Part shown: piece after piece, positions 16,639 to 24,711 of the stretch
Layout of the letters: every line of letters starts with the position of its first letter
Numbering within the stretch: the stretch's first letter is position 1
DNA from: an uncultured Bacteroidales bacterium
Lineage (GTDB): Bacteria > Bacteroidota > Bacteroidia > Bacteroidales > P3
Direction: 5' to 3'
DNA: 44,421 bases
Assembly: GCA_944321885.1 (NCBI GenBank)
Contig: CALUNB010000018.1
Coordinates: forward strand, 1-44,421
Notes under the pieces: generated by a model
What the model was told of the DNA's origin: nothing
Database searches by the model: none
What the model saw: only the letters and a program-made list of their open reading frames with translations
Made by a program: the position numbers and the translations under genes

Positions 16639-16661
16639 AACCGCTTCCAAGAAGCCTTGCC

Positions 16662-17810
16662 ATGCTATTGCTTGTCGTTTACCTGCTTTTAGCCCTCTGT
16701 GTTTCCTTCTTTTGCTCGCTTTTGGAAGCCGTCTTGGTTTCTACGCCCCTTTCCCATGTCGAAACCCTCAAGAACGACATCCGGGACGCTATCTCAAAAG
16801 GCGAATACGGACGCAAGGAGCGCCGCCGTCTATGTTCCGTCCTGATTTTCGAGAATGCCAAGAACCATATCGACAAATCCCTTTCAGCCCTCCTTTCCCT
16901 CAACACGGTAGCCCACACGGTCGGCGCCGCCGGAGCCGGGGTCCAAAGCGCCAAGGTTTTCGGGGATACCTATGTGGGCATCATCGTGGCGGTCTTGAGC
17001 TTCCTGATTCTGGTCTTGTCCGAAATCTTGCCCCAGAGCATCGGCCTGAGGTATTGGCGCAAGCTTTGCCTTCCTACCGGCCGCATCATCCGCCTCTTGG
17101 GCTGGATTTGCTATCCTTTCATCCTTCTGTCCGAAGGTATTTCCTGGCTTATCTGCCGGGGAAAGAAGGACCCGGGGGTGAGCCGGGAAGAAGTTTCCGC
17201 CATCGTCAGCCGGGGGTCCAAAGAAGGGATTTTTGAAAAGGAAGAAATCCAAAGCTTGCGGAGCCTTTTGAAACTGCCCGATTTACGGGTCCGAGACATC
17301 ATGACACCCCGCATTGTCGCTGTGACAGCTTCCGAGGAGATGACCTTGGGAGAGTTCTACCGGGAACGAAACTATCTGAAATTCTCCCGGATTCCCATCC
17401 ATGAGAAGGAGAATCCCGATGAAATCACAGGCTTCGTGCTGCTGAAGAATGTGTTCGAGGAATTGGCAGCCGACCATTTCAACCGTCAATTGAAGGAACT
17501 CAAACGGCCCATCCTGGTAGCGACCGAGAGCCAGAAAGTCCTGAACCTCTGGAACCGGATGCAGCAACCACCCAGCGAGGATGCAAAGGCTTCTTCCGGA
17601 ATGGCTCCCTTGCGACGGAAAAGGGAACAAATCGCGATGGTGGTGGACGAATACGGGTGCTTCGTGGGCCTTGTCACCGTGGAAGACATGGTGGAAACCA
17701 TGCTAGGCATGGAAATCATCGATGAAAAGGACACCATTGCCGACATGCAGGAGTACGCCCGCCGGAAATGGGCTTCGACCAAAGCCGACAAAAAGATAAA
17801 CACGGTATAA
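16662..17810 (+). CDS. CNNM/DUF21 membrane protein with CBS pair, lacking CorC domain
   Basis: The 382-residue protein has an N-terminal DUF21/CNNM transmembrane domain (about 1-165, with helices LLLVVYLLLALCVSFFCSLLEAVLVS and VGIIVAVLSFLILVLSEILPQSIGLRYW). A CBS-domain pair follows at about 205-365 (LRVRDIMTPRIVAVTA... and MVVDEYGCFVGLVTVEDMVETMLG). Relatives are annotated as hemolysin-like, CorB/CorC magnesium-efflux-associated or GldE proteins. The CorC_HlyC C-terminal domain found in GldE and CorC is absent; the protein ends shortly after the second CBS domain. A role in divalent cation transport is probable from the family, but the hemolysin label is historical. It is co-oriented with and 23 bp after upp, and converges on mutS2. 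Confidence 0.85.
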   Translation: MLLLVVYLLLALCVSFFCSLLEAVLVSTPLSHVETLKNDIRDAISKGEYGRKERRRLCSVLIFENAKNHIDKSLSALLSLNTVAHTVGAAGAGVQSAKVFGDTYVGIIVAVLSFLILVLSEILPQSIGLRYWRKLCLPTGRIIRLLGWICYPFILLSEGISWLICRGKKDPGVSREEVSAIVSRGSKEGIFEKEEIQSLRSLLKLPDLRVRDIMTPRIVAVTASEEMTLGEFYRERNYLKFSRIPIHEKENPDEITGFVLLKNVFEELAADHFNRQLKELKRPILVATESQKVLNLWNRMQQPPSEDAKASSGMAPLRRKREQIAMVVDEYGCFVGLVTVEDMVETMLGMEIIDEKDTIADMQEYARRKWASTKADKKINTV

Positions 17811-17874
17811 ACTTCCGGGAGGCATCACGATATGTCCCGCGACGCGGCAACAAGACCTCTCCACCCCACGGATG

Positions 17875-20421
17875 CTACTCCATTTCCACGAGCGTGATCC
17901 CGGCTCCACCCAAATCCTCTCGCTGGTCATGGAAATCTTTGACATAAGGGTATTTGGAAACGATGCCGCGCACCAACTGCCGCAGAATCCCGTTGCCTTT
18001 CCCATGCAGGATTTCCAAATGTTTTTCACCATATAACATGGCATCGTCCAGAAGTTTACGCACACAAGCATCGGCTTCTTCGCCCCGCATGCCCCGTATA
18101 TCGACATAAGGTTTGAACGCGGCACGCCCCTCGTTCAGGTTCTGCACGCTTACCGACACCTTTTGCCGGGCGTTCTCCTGTTGCCGGAGTTCGGCAAGGG
18201 TAATCGGTTCCAAGGAGTCCAAAGGAACCCACATGCTCATGTAGTCGAAATCGATACGAGCCTGTCGGCCTTTGAGATCGCTGATAGGCACGATAATCCC
18301 GTTGGCTTTCCAGCGCCCGTAGGAACCCGTTTGCAAGGGTGCCAAGGCCGAACCGGCCTCTTTCTTGACAGCTTGCTTCCCACCCGCTTGATTTTTTTCC
18401 CGTTCCGCCGCCGAAACAGCATCATCCGGTTTCCCTGCCTCCTTTTTGAAATCCATACCCTCTTCCTGGGCCAAGAATTTCTCCAAACCGCCTTTCCGGT
18501 TCCCCTCCGGGCTGAAACCGGCCTCCGCCTGCTCCGCCAAGGCCTTCCGGGCCCGCAAGGTAGCCTCCCTTTCGGCCTGGGACTCTTTGATTTCCCGGAT
18601 AGTCCGTTCAATCTCCGCGTTCGCCCGCTTGACCACGGCCTTGGCCTCCGCCTTGGCTTCCCGCAACAAAACAGTCCTGTTTTCTTCCAACTCGGACAAC
18701 AGTTTCGTATATTTTTCCAAAGTGGAAGCCAATAGTTCATCGGCCAACTTCACTTCTTGCTTTTGCCGTTCCAGCTCATGTTTTTCCACCTCGATTTGCT
18801 GGAGTTCCTTTTCGAAATCCATCTGCCGCCGCCCCACTTTCTTGAACGCCGAAGCCAAAAGGGTTTCCGGAAGGCCGGTTTTCCGGGCAATTTCAAAGGC
18901 AAACGAGCTACCTGGCAAACCTTTACGGAACACGTACAAAGGCCGGAGATTCTCTTGGTCGAACAACATGGCCCCGTTGACAATGCCCGGATGATGCTTG
19001 GCCATTAGCTTGAGATTGGTGTAATGGGTCGTCACAATGCCCATCGCCCCTTTCCTTAACAAATTTTCAATCAAGGCCTCGGCAATGGCACCCCCTACTT
19101 GCGGCTCGGTCCCGCTCCCCAGCTCGTCGCTCAGGAAGAGGGTCTGACGGTCGGCATGTTCTACCCAGAACTTCATGTTTTTCAAATGGGAGCTATAGGT
19201 GGAAAGGTCGTTTTCTATGGATTGCTCGTCCCCGATGTCCACAAAAATATTCTTGAAGAAGCCCATCTGCGAATCCTCCCGCATGCTGACCAGAAGCCCG
19301 CATTGCATCATGTATTGCAGCAGCCCCACCGTCTTGAGGCACACGGACTTCCCACCCGCATTCGGCCCGGAAATAATAACGATTTTCTCGTTCTCTTCCA
19401 GGCAAAGATCCAAAGGAACCACCTCCGCCTGCCGCTCCATGGCCGGATTCCGGCTTTTCTGCCGTTGCAGGGTCAGGTATAAAAGCGGATGCCGGGCCTC
19501 CCTCCACTCGAAACAGGGCTTTTTTTCTATCAAAGGCAAGCCGGCCTGGAGTTTGATGGCCAACCGGGCCTTGGCCCGCAAGAAATCAATGGAAACCAGA
19601 AAACGGTAGGCTTGCAACAAGTCGTCGAGGCCGGGCCGGAGTTTCGCACTGAAAGCTTTCAGGATTTCAATGATTTCCATGCGCTCCTCGTTGCGCAATT
19701 CCACGATTTCGTTATTGAGGTTGAAAATCTCCTCCGGTTCCATGAACACGGTCTGTCCCGTGGAAGAAACATCATGGATGAAGCCCCGCATGCTGCGCTT
19801 GTAGGCCGAAGCCACCGGGATGACCAAACGCTCGTTACGTATCGTCACATCCGCATCCTCGTCCACCCAGCCCTGCTGCTTGGCCAAGCCCATGTATTTG
19901 TTGATATAACGCTGGGTTTCCACCGATTTCCTCCGAATCGAACTGCGGATTTGCCAAAGCCGTTCCGAAGCATCGTCCCGGACTTCTCCTCCCTGGGTCA
20001 ACAGTTTGCCAATCATGGGCAAAATCGTCTCATCGATGGGCAAACGCGTGGAAAACCCGGCCAAACGGGGATAAACTTCGGCATCCATATCCGTGAAGTA
20101 CCGCTTGATTTCGGCCAAGGTAGTGTAAGAGGCGCGGAAACGCTGCAAGCCTTCCAAGGTGATATACGTCCCTTCGACCCGCAACTGGCTCAATTCCGCT
20201 CCCAAATCGTAATAATCCTGGGAGGGGAAGCTCTTTTCCAACATCAACAGCTGTTTGAATTCGGAGGTCTGCTCCAAATAAATCTTCAGCTTTTCAAAAG
20301 GATAAACCGGTTTAAGCCGGGATGCCAAATCCGCTGCCGAATCGGTAATGCACTCGGCCTGCAACAATTCCACAATGGAATCGAAGCCTATTTTCTGGAC
20401 AAAAGTTTCTGGATAGGTCAA
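17875..20421 (-). CDS. mutS2: Endonuclease MutS2 (Smr-domain MutS homologue)
   Basis: The 848-residue protein has MutS core and lever regions (about 1-300), an ATPase with Walker A GPNAGGKS (352-359) and DELGSGTEP further on, a long charged coiled coil (about 510-620), an Ala/Lys-rich linker, and a C-terminal Smr nuclease domain with YVDIRGMRGEEA and LHGKGNGILRQ. MutS2 suppresses homologous recombination and in some species rescues collided ribosomes. The start is a TTG at 20421: an in-frame stop lies ten codons upstream, no ATG intervenes, and TTG gives the family-typical MTYPETFVQKIGFDSI. It ends 64 bp from the convergent CNNM gene. Confidence 0.95.
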   Translation of the reverse strand: MTYPETFVQKIGFDSIVELLQAECITDSAADLASRLKPVYPFEKLKIYLEQTSEFKQLLMLEKSFPSQDYYDLGAELSQLRVEGTYITLEGLQRFRASYTTLAEIKRYFTDMDAEVYPRLAGFSTRLPIDETILPMIGKLLTQGGEVRDDASERLWQIRSSIRRKSVETQRYINKYMGLAKQQGWVDEDADVTIRNERLVIPVASAYKRSMRGFIHDVSSTGQTVFMEPEEIFNLNNEIVELRNEERMEIIEILKAFSAKLRPGLDDLLQAYRFLVSIDFLRAKARLAIKLQAGLPLIEKKPCFEWREARHPLLYLTLQRQKSRNPAMERQAEVVPLDLCLEENEKIVIISGPNAGGKSVCLKTVGLLQYMMQCGLLVSMREDSQMGFFKNIFVDIGDEQSIENDLSTYSSHLKNMKFWVEHADRQTLFLSDELGSGTEPQVGGAIAEALIENLLRKGAMGIVTTHYTNLKLMAKHHPGIVNGAMLFDQENLRPLYVFRKGLPGSSFAFEIARKTGLPETLLASAFKKVGRRQMDFEKELQQIEVEKHELERQKQEVKLADELLASTLEKYTKLLSELEENRTVLLREAKAEAKAVVKRANAEIERTIREIKESQAEREATLRARKALAEQAEAGFSPEGNRKGGLEKFLAQEEGMDFKKEAGKPDDAVSAAEREKNQAGGKQAVKKEAGSALAPLQTGSYGRWKANGIIVPISDLKGRQARIDFDYMSMWVPLDSLEPITLAELRQQENARQKVSVSVQNLNEGRAAFKPYVDIRGMRGEEADACVRKLLDDAMLYGEKHLEILHGKGNGILRQLVRGIVSKYPYVKDFHDQREDLGGAGITLVEME

Positions 20422-20461
20422 ATTCGAGAAAGTATTTGGAATCTTCTATATGAATATATGA

Positions 20462-20500
20462 AGAGGGCGAACCGTCCGTGGATACCGGGGCCCGCCCTCT
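20462..20500 (-). terminator. Hairpin between the subtilisin gene and mutS2
   Basis: AGAGGGCG (20462-20469) pairs with CGCCCTCT (20493-20500). It lies 57 bp past the stop of the subtilisin gene, and the bases after it on the minus strand are A/T-rich (TCATATATTC). It probably terminates the subtilisin transcript and separates it from mutS2. Confidence 0.55.
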
Positions 20501-20557
20501 CGTTTTCAAAGGAAAAGCCTGAACCGCTTTATACGGGTCCCCAGCCTCCCTTCCTCC

Positions 20558-22510
20558 TTACAAGACAAACTTGAAGGGTACGGCGAACCCATCCTTGATG
20601 GCACGCCCCACATACAAGCCCTTGGCACAGGAAGACATGTCCAAAACAGTCGTACCGGCCGGAACGGACAGCATCAAAGCGCCTTGCATATTATAGATTT
20701 CCACCCTGTCGAATTCAAGCCCCACAGGGAGTTCCACCGTCTTGGAAAGGGCATCGACCTGCACGAAAATTTGTTCGGGACGAATCCGCTGGCTCTGGTT
20801 GGCCAGATGCTCATCGGCACGGAAACGTCCGTACACAGGCAATTCGGCATCCTCATAAATGGCTGCCACGCCAACCACACCGGTCGTGTCTTCCAAGGTC
20901 CATTCATAAAAGAGGTTGGGGGTCTCGCCCACCGTTTCCCCGTTCATGCAAATCCGGTAGGAGACGGCGCCATCCTCTTCCGGGGCTTCCCAGGAAAGCA
21001 CCGCCCTTTGCGTGGAAGGTTTCCAAGCCGCGTCCATGTTCCGGACTTGACGGGACGGAAGGGTTTCCATGTATTCCAAGGCGGCAGGTACGTACAAACA
21101 ACCGTCACGGGCCGAACGTTGCAACAAATCCAGCATCTGGTAACCGTTCAGGCCGGGATAATACGAAAGAATCAAGGCAACGGCTCCCGAGGTCAAAGGG
21201 GTCGCCATCGAGGTTCCTCCCATGGCATCGTAATACACCCCCATGAATTCGGCATTGTTGGAATAAGTATTGTTAACACAATACGTGGTACTGAACACCT
21301 GGATATTCCTATTTTCGTTCCCGTTTTCCACCACATAGCCTCCCGGGGTCCACACGTCTACCCAGGATCCATAGTTAGAGAACGAGGAGCGGCTCCCGTC
21401 CTCGTTCAAGGAACCTACCGCGATGACACCCGCATAGTCGGCAGGATAATTGGGAACGTCCCTGCCATCGTTACCGGCGGCAGCCAAAAGGACAATCCCC
21501 TGCTGGACCATGGCCGTGTACAAACGGGCTTCCACCCCGCTGTAGGCTTCAGTTCCAAACGACATGGAAATGACGTCCACATCATGTTCGGAAGCCCAAA
21601 TGGCACCTTCCACGGAACGGGGCAGCGCGTCCGACGTGTTATCGCTGGCAGCTTTCACCCCTACCAAGGTGACACCCGAACCGATGGAGGCAATACCTTC
21701 TTCATTGTCGGTAATGGCTCCGACAAGACCGGCGCAATGGGTCCCGTGCGACCAAAGGTAGGCACTACTGGGATTCTGTGCCGTCCCGGGCTGGTTCTGC
21801 CCCACATAGCGAGGCGGGGCAGAATTACCAAGCGTGTCGTTATAGGCATCGTACATATTGACCGAGTCCAATTGCAAATCCGGATGTTTACCCCAGATGG
21901 CGTTATCCACAACAGCGACCCGTATTTCTGGATTCCCGACATATTTTCCGTAGATTTCCGGGAAACCTATCTGCTCCAAATGCCAAGATGTACTGATTCC
22001 TCCTACTATGCCATAGTACTTGTCGTTGGGAACGGAATCTGTCTTGCTATCCCCAGGCAAGGCCGAAGCACGTCTTGCCGCCTTGCCTCTCGCCCCGGGA
22101 CGGGCCGCAGGGGTTTTGTCCCGCTGGATCCGGGGCATCGGAACCCGTTCCACCAACTCGATACGGGAATCGGATTGCAGGGTTTTGATAAAATCCCCGA
22201 ACTTGGAGAGACTGTCCATGTCGATACGGAAAGTGTTCTCCAAGAATGAGTTTCCATTCATGCGGAGACTGTAAGCCCGGGCCTGCAAACCATAAGGATT
22301 GCTTTCTGCCTTGACGGCCGGGAAAAGAGCGGAGACGGGGACATGGCGGCTTTCCGACTTGGGCAAGTCCAAACTGCCCGTCTTGAATTTCACATACACG
22401 GCACCCGGCACATACAGGCCGTCTTCCGCCCCCCTGTCCTGCTGCGCCGAAACGGAAAATCCCGAAGCGGCCAAACAAAGGACAGTTAACGAAAAGACAA
22501 TCTTTTTCAT
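20558..22510 (-). CDS. Secreted subtilisin-family (S8) serine peptidase with T9SS tail
   Basis: The 650-residue protein has a signal peptide ending near SVSA, an N-terminal pro-region (about 23-170) and a subtilase domain with catalytic Asp202 (AVVDNAIWGKHPD), His255 (WSHGTHCAG) and Ser434 (GGTSMATP), plus the oxyanion Asn347 (AAAGNDG). A fibronectin-like segment follows at about 500-570. A C-terminal T9SS sorting domain (VEIYNMQGALMLSV...FKFVL) indicates export across the outer membrane and cell-surface attachment or release. All catalytic residues are intact, so it should be active. A promoter at 22580-22611 is divergent from the ClC gene. Confidence 0.93.
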   Translation of the reverse strand: MKKIVFSLTVLCLAASGFSVSAQQDRGAEDGLYVPGAVYVKFKTGSLDLPKSESRHVPVSALFPAVKAESNPYGLQARAYSLRMNGNSFLENTFRIDMDSLSKFGDFIKTLQSDSRIELVERVPMPRIQRDKTPAARPGARGKAARRASALPGDSKTDSVPNDKYYGIVGGISTSWHLEQIGFPEIYGKYVGNPEIRVAVVDNAIWGKHPDLQLDSVNMYDAYNDTLGNSAPPRYVGQNQPGTAQNPSSAYLWSHGTHCAGLVGAITDNEEGIASIGSGVTLVGVKAASDNTSDALPRSVEGAIWASEHDVDVISMSFGTEAYSGVEARLYTAMVQQGIVLLAAAGNDGRDVPNYPADYAGVIAVGSLNEDGSRSSFSNYGSWVDVWTPGGYVVENGNENRNIQVFSTTYCVNNTYSNNAEFMGVYYDAMGGTSMATPLTSGAVALILSYYPGLNGYQMLDLLQRSARDGCLYVPAALEYMETLPSRQVRNMDAAWKPSTQRAVLSWEAPEEDGAVSYRICMNGETVGETPNLFYEWTLEDTTGVVGVAAIYEDAELPVYGRFRADEHLANQSQRIRPEQIFVQVDALSKTVELPVGLEFDRVEIYNMQGALMLSVPAGTTVLDMSSCAKGLYVGRAIKDGFAVPFKFVL

Positions 22511-22579
22511 ACTTTTCTTTCAAGGTTTTCGTTTCCAGGGCATCCCCGGAAAAGCTTCATTATAATCCATTGACGGGCG

Positions 22580-22611
22580 CAAATGTAAGAATCTGTTCAA
22601 AATTCTACAAT
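22580..22611 (-). promoter_or_regulatory. Promoter of the subtilisin gene
   Basis: Minus strand ATTG (22611-22608), a 20-bp spacer and TACATTTG (22587-22580). The spacer end AACAGATTCT is nearly the same as in the promoter at 39127-39159. Predicted leader about 63 nt. Confidence 0.6.
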
Positions 22612-22623
22612 TCCAAAGCGGAA

Positions 22624-22654
22624 TTTGCCTTTCTCCGCAAATAAGCTATTTTTG
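22624..22654 (+). promoter_or_regulatory. Consensus promoter of the ClC gene
   Basis: TTTG (22624-22627), a 19-bp spacer and TATTTTTG (22647-22654) fully match the Bacteroidota consensus. The divergent subtilisin promoter has its -33 element only 12 bp away, so the two polymerase sites are back to back and could interfere or be co-regulated. Confidence 0.7.
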
Positions 22655-22763
22655 CCACTCCCTTGGAATGTACGAGACAAAGCCTTGGCCTACCGCAACC
22701 CGCCTGACTTCGCCGGTTCCAAGGCTGCCGTGCGGACAAACCGGAAACAAGCCACCCACAAAC

Positions 22764-24554
22764 ATGCGCCGTTTCATCCATTACCACAGACTTTGGCTCG
22801 GACACTTCAACCGATGGAAAGAGAAACATCTTTCGGACAGGAATTTCATTATCGCCTTGAGCATCGTGGTGGGATTGTTGAGCGGTTTGGCTGCCGTGTT
22901 GCTGAAAAACATGATTTTCTATTTCAGCGAATTCATCATCAACCTGCATGCGGCCGACTCGGGAAACTATCTCTATCTTTTCCTGCCCTTGGTGGGGGTC
23001 ACCCTTTCCTTTCTCTTTGTCAAATATGTGGCTAAAGACAATGTAAGCCATGGAGTGAGCCGGGTACTGTACGCTTTCAGCCGGACACGGGGCCGGATCA
23101 AGCGGAGCCGCATGTACACCTCGGCCGTGGCCTGTACCGTCACAATCGGTTTCGGAGGTTCGGTAGGGCCGGAAGCGCCTGTGGTCCTGACCGGGGCCGC
23201 CATCGGCTCCAATGTGGGCCGTACTTTCAACCTCGGATTCCGGGGGTTGATCCTGATGATCGCCTGCGGTTCGGCAGGAGCCATCGCTGGCATTTTCGGG
23301 GCGCCCTTGGCAGGTTTGGTGTTCGCACTCGAAGTGCTGATGATCGACCTCACCATGGCTTCGCTGATTCCCATCCTGATTGCTTCCGCCACCGGTGCCG
23401 TCACCTCGGCGATTTTCCTGGGGCGTTCCGCCACCTTCCATTTCGACATCGCCTCCGATTTCCTCTTGCAGAACCTGCCGTTCTACCTCCTGCTCGGCAT
23501 CACTGCCGGTTTCGTTTCGTGTTATTTCCTGTTCATGAACGAGAAAATCGGACAATGGTTCGGCCGTATCGACAAGGATTGGAAAAGAATCCTCATCGGC
23601 GGGGTTTCGCTCAGCCTGCTGATTTTCCTTTTCCCGCCGCTTTACGGGGAAGGTTTCAACTTCCTTTCCGACATTTTCACGGGTAATTACAGCCACCTGT
23701 TCAACAACACCTTCTTCTATTCCCTGCAAGACAACTACCTCGTTTTCTTCGGCTTCATCCTGATTTTAACCCTGATCAAGGTGGTGGCGACCGGCTTGAC
23801 CAACGGTGCCGGAGGCGTGGGAGGGGTGTTCGCGCCCTCCATGTTCGTGGGCGCTTTCCTTGGCCTGTTCATTGCCCAACTGTTGAACGTGCTCTTCCAT
23901 CTCCACCTTCCAGTTGCCAATTTCGCCATGGCCGGAATGGCAGCCTTGATGGCCGGTGTCATGCATGCCCCTTTGACCGCCATTTTCCTCGTGGCCGAAA
24001 TCACAGGTGCATACAACTTCTTCATTCCCCTGATGGTCGTATCGGCTTCCTCCTACTTGGTGAGCCGGTATTTCAACCCCCATTCCATTTACACCAAATC
24101 CTTGGCACTCAAAGGGGAATTGCTTACCCACAACAAGGATAGCGTGGTGCTTTCCTTGATGAGCATCGAACGTTTGATTGAACACAATTTCTTGACGGTC
24201 AGACCCGAAGCAAACTTGGGCGATTTGGTGAAATGTATCAGCCGGTCTTCGCGTAACATCTACCCGGTGACGGACGAAAAGGGGCGCTTTTTCGGCTTGG
24301 TGTTCTTCGATGACATCAAGACCCTGATATTCAAGCCTGAACTTTACGACCAAATCCTTGTCAAGGATTTGATGTACATGCCCAAAACCCTTATCTATCG
24401 GCAAGAGAACATGGAAGAAGTGGCCCGGAAATTCCAAAATTGCCAGGATTACAACATCCCGGTCCTGGACGGGGACAAGTACGTAGGTTTCGTTTCCCGT
24501 GCCAATGTTTTCTCGCACTACCGGACCAAGGTCAAGGAATTTTCAAACGACTGA
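22764..24554 (+). CDS. ClC-family chloride channel/transporter with CBS domains
   Basis: The 596-residue inner-membrane protein has about ten to twelve transmembrane helices followed by a cytoplasmic CBS pair (about 460-590: MSIERLIEHNFLTVRPEANLGDLV... and DLMYMPKTLIYRQENMEEV). The ClC pore motifs are GPEAP (aligned with GREGP, keeping the gating Glu) and GGVFAPSMFVGA (aligned with GxFxP). Members are Cl-/H+ antiporters or channels. The start MRRFIHYH at 22764 is the family-like choice. An in-frame ATG at 22668, close to the predicted transcription start, would add 32 residues. The gene runs towards the DPP4-like peptidase gene with a 157-bp gap. Confidence 0.92.
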   Translation: MRRFIHYHRLWLGHFNRWKEKHLSDRNFIIALSIVVGLLSGLAAVLLKNMIFYFSEFIINLHAADSGNYLYLFLPLVGVTLSFLFVKYVAKDNVSHGVSRVLYAFSRTRGRIKRSRMYTSAVACTVTIGFGGSVGPEAPVVLTGAAIGSNVGRTFNLGFRGLILMIACGSAGAIAGIFGAPLAGLVFALEVLMIDLTMASLIPILIASATGAVTSAIFLGRSATFHFDIASDFLLQNLPFYLLLGITAGFVSCYFLFMNEKIGQWFGRIDKDWKRILIGGVSLSLLIFLFPPLYGEGFNFLSDIFTGNYSHLFNNTFFYSLQDNYLVFFGFILILTLIKVVATGLTNGAGGVGGVFAPSMFVGAFLGLFIAQLLNVLFHLHLPVANFAMAGMAALMAGVMHAPLTAIFLVAEITGAYNFFIPLMVVSASSYLVSRYFNPHSIYTKSLALKGELLTHNKDSVVLSLMSIERLIEHNFLTVRPEANLGDLVKCISRSSRNIYPVTDEKGRFFGLVFFDDIKTLIFKPELYDQILVKDLMYMPKTLIYRQENMEEVARKFQNCQDYNIPVLDGDKYVGFVSRANVFSHYRTKVKEFSND

Positions 24555-24711
24555 GACCGGCAGGGAAAAACAGGAATTCTCCGGCTCATCCGGGATTCCA
24601 CCCGCCCCGCCCGGTAAACCGGTAAAAACGAAAAGAAAGGGACTTGCCACCTTACGAGCAAGACAAACCCGGATCCGGGACAAAGACAAACAAATAGAAA
24701 ACCTCATGTAT

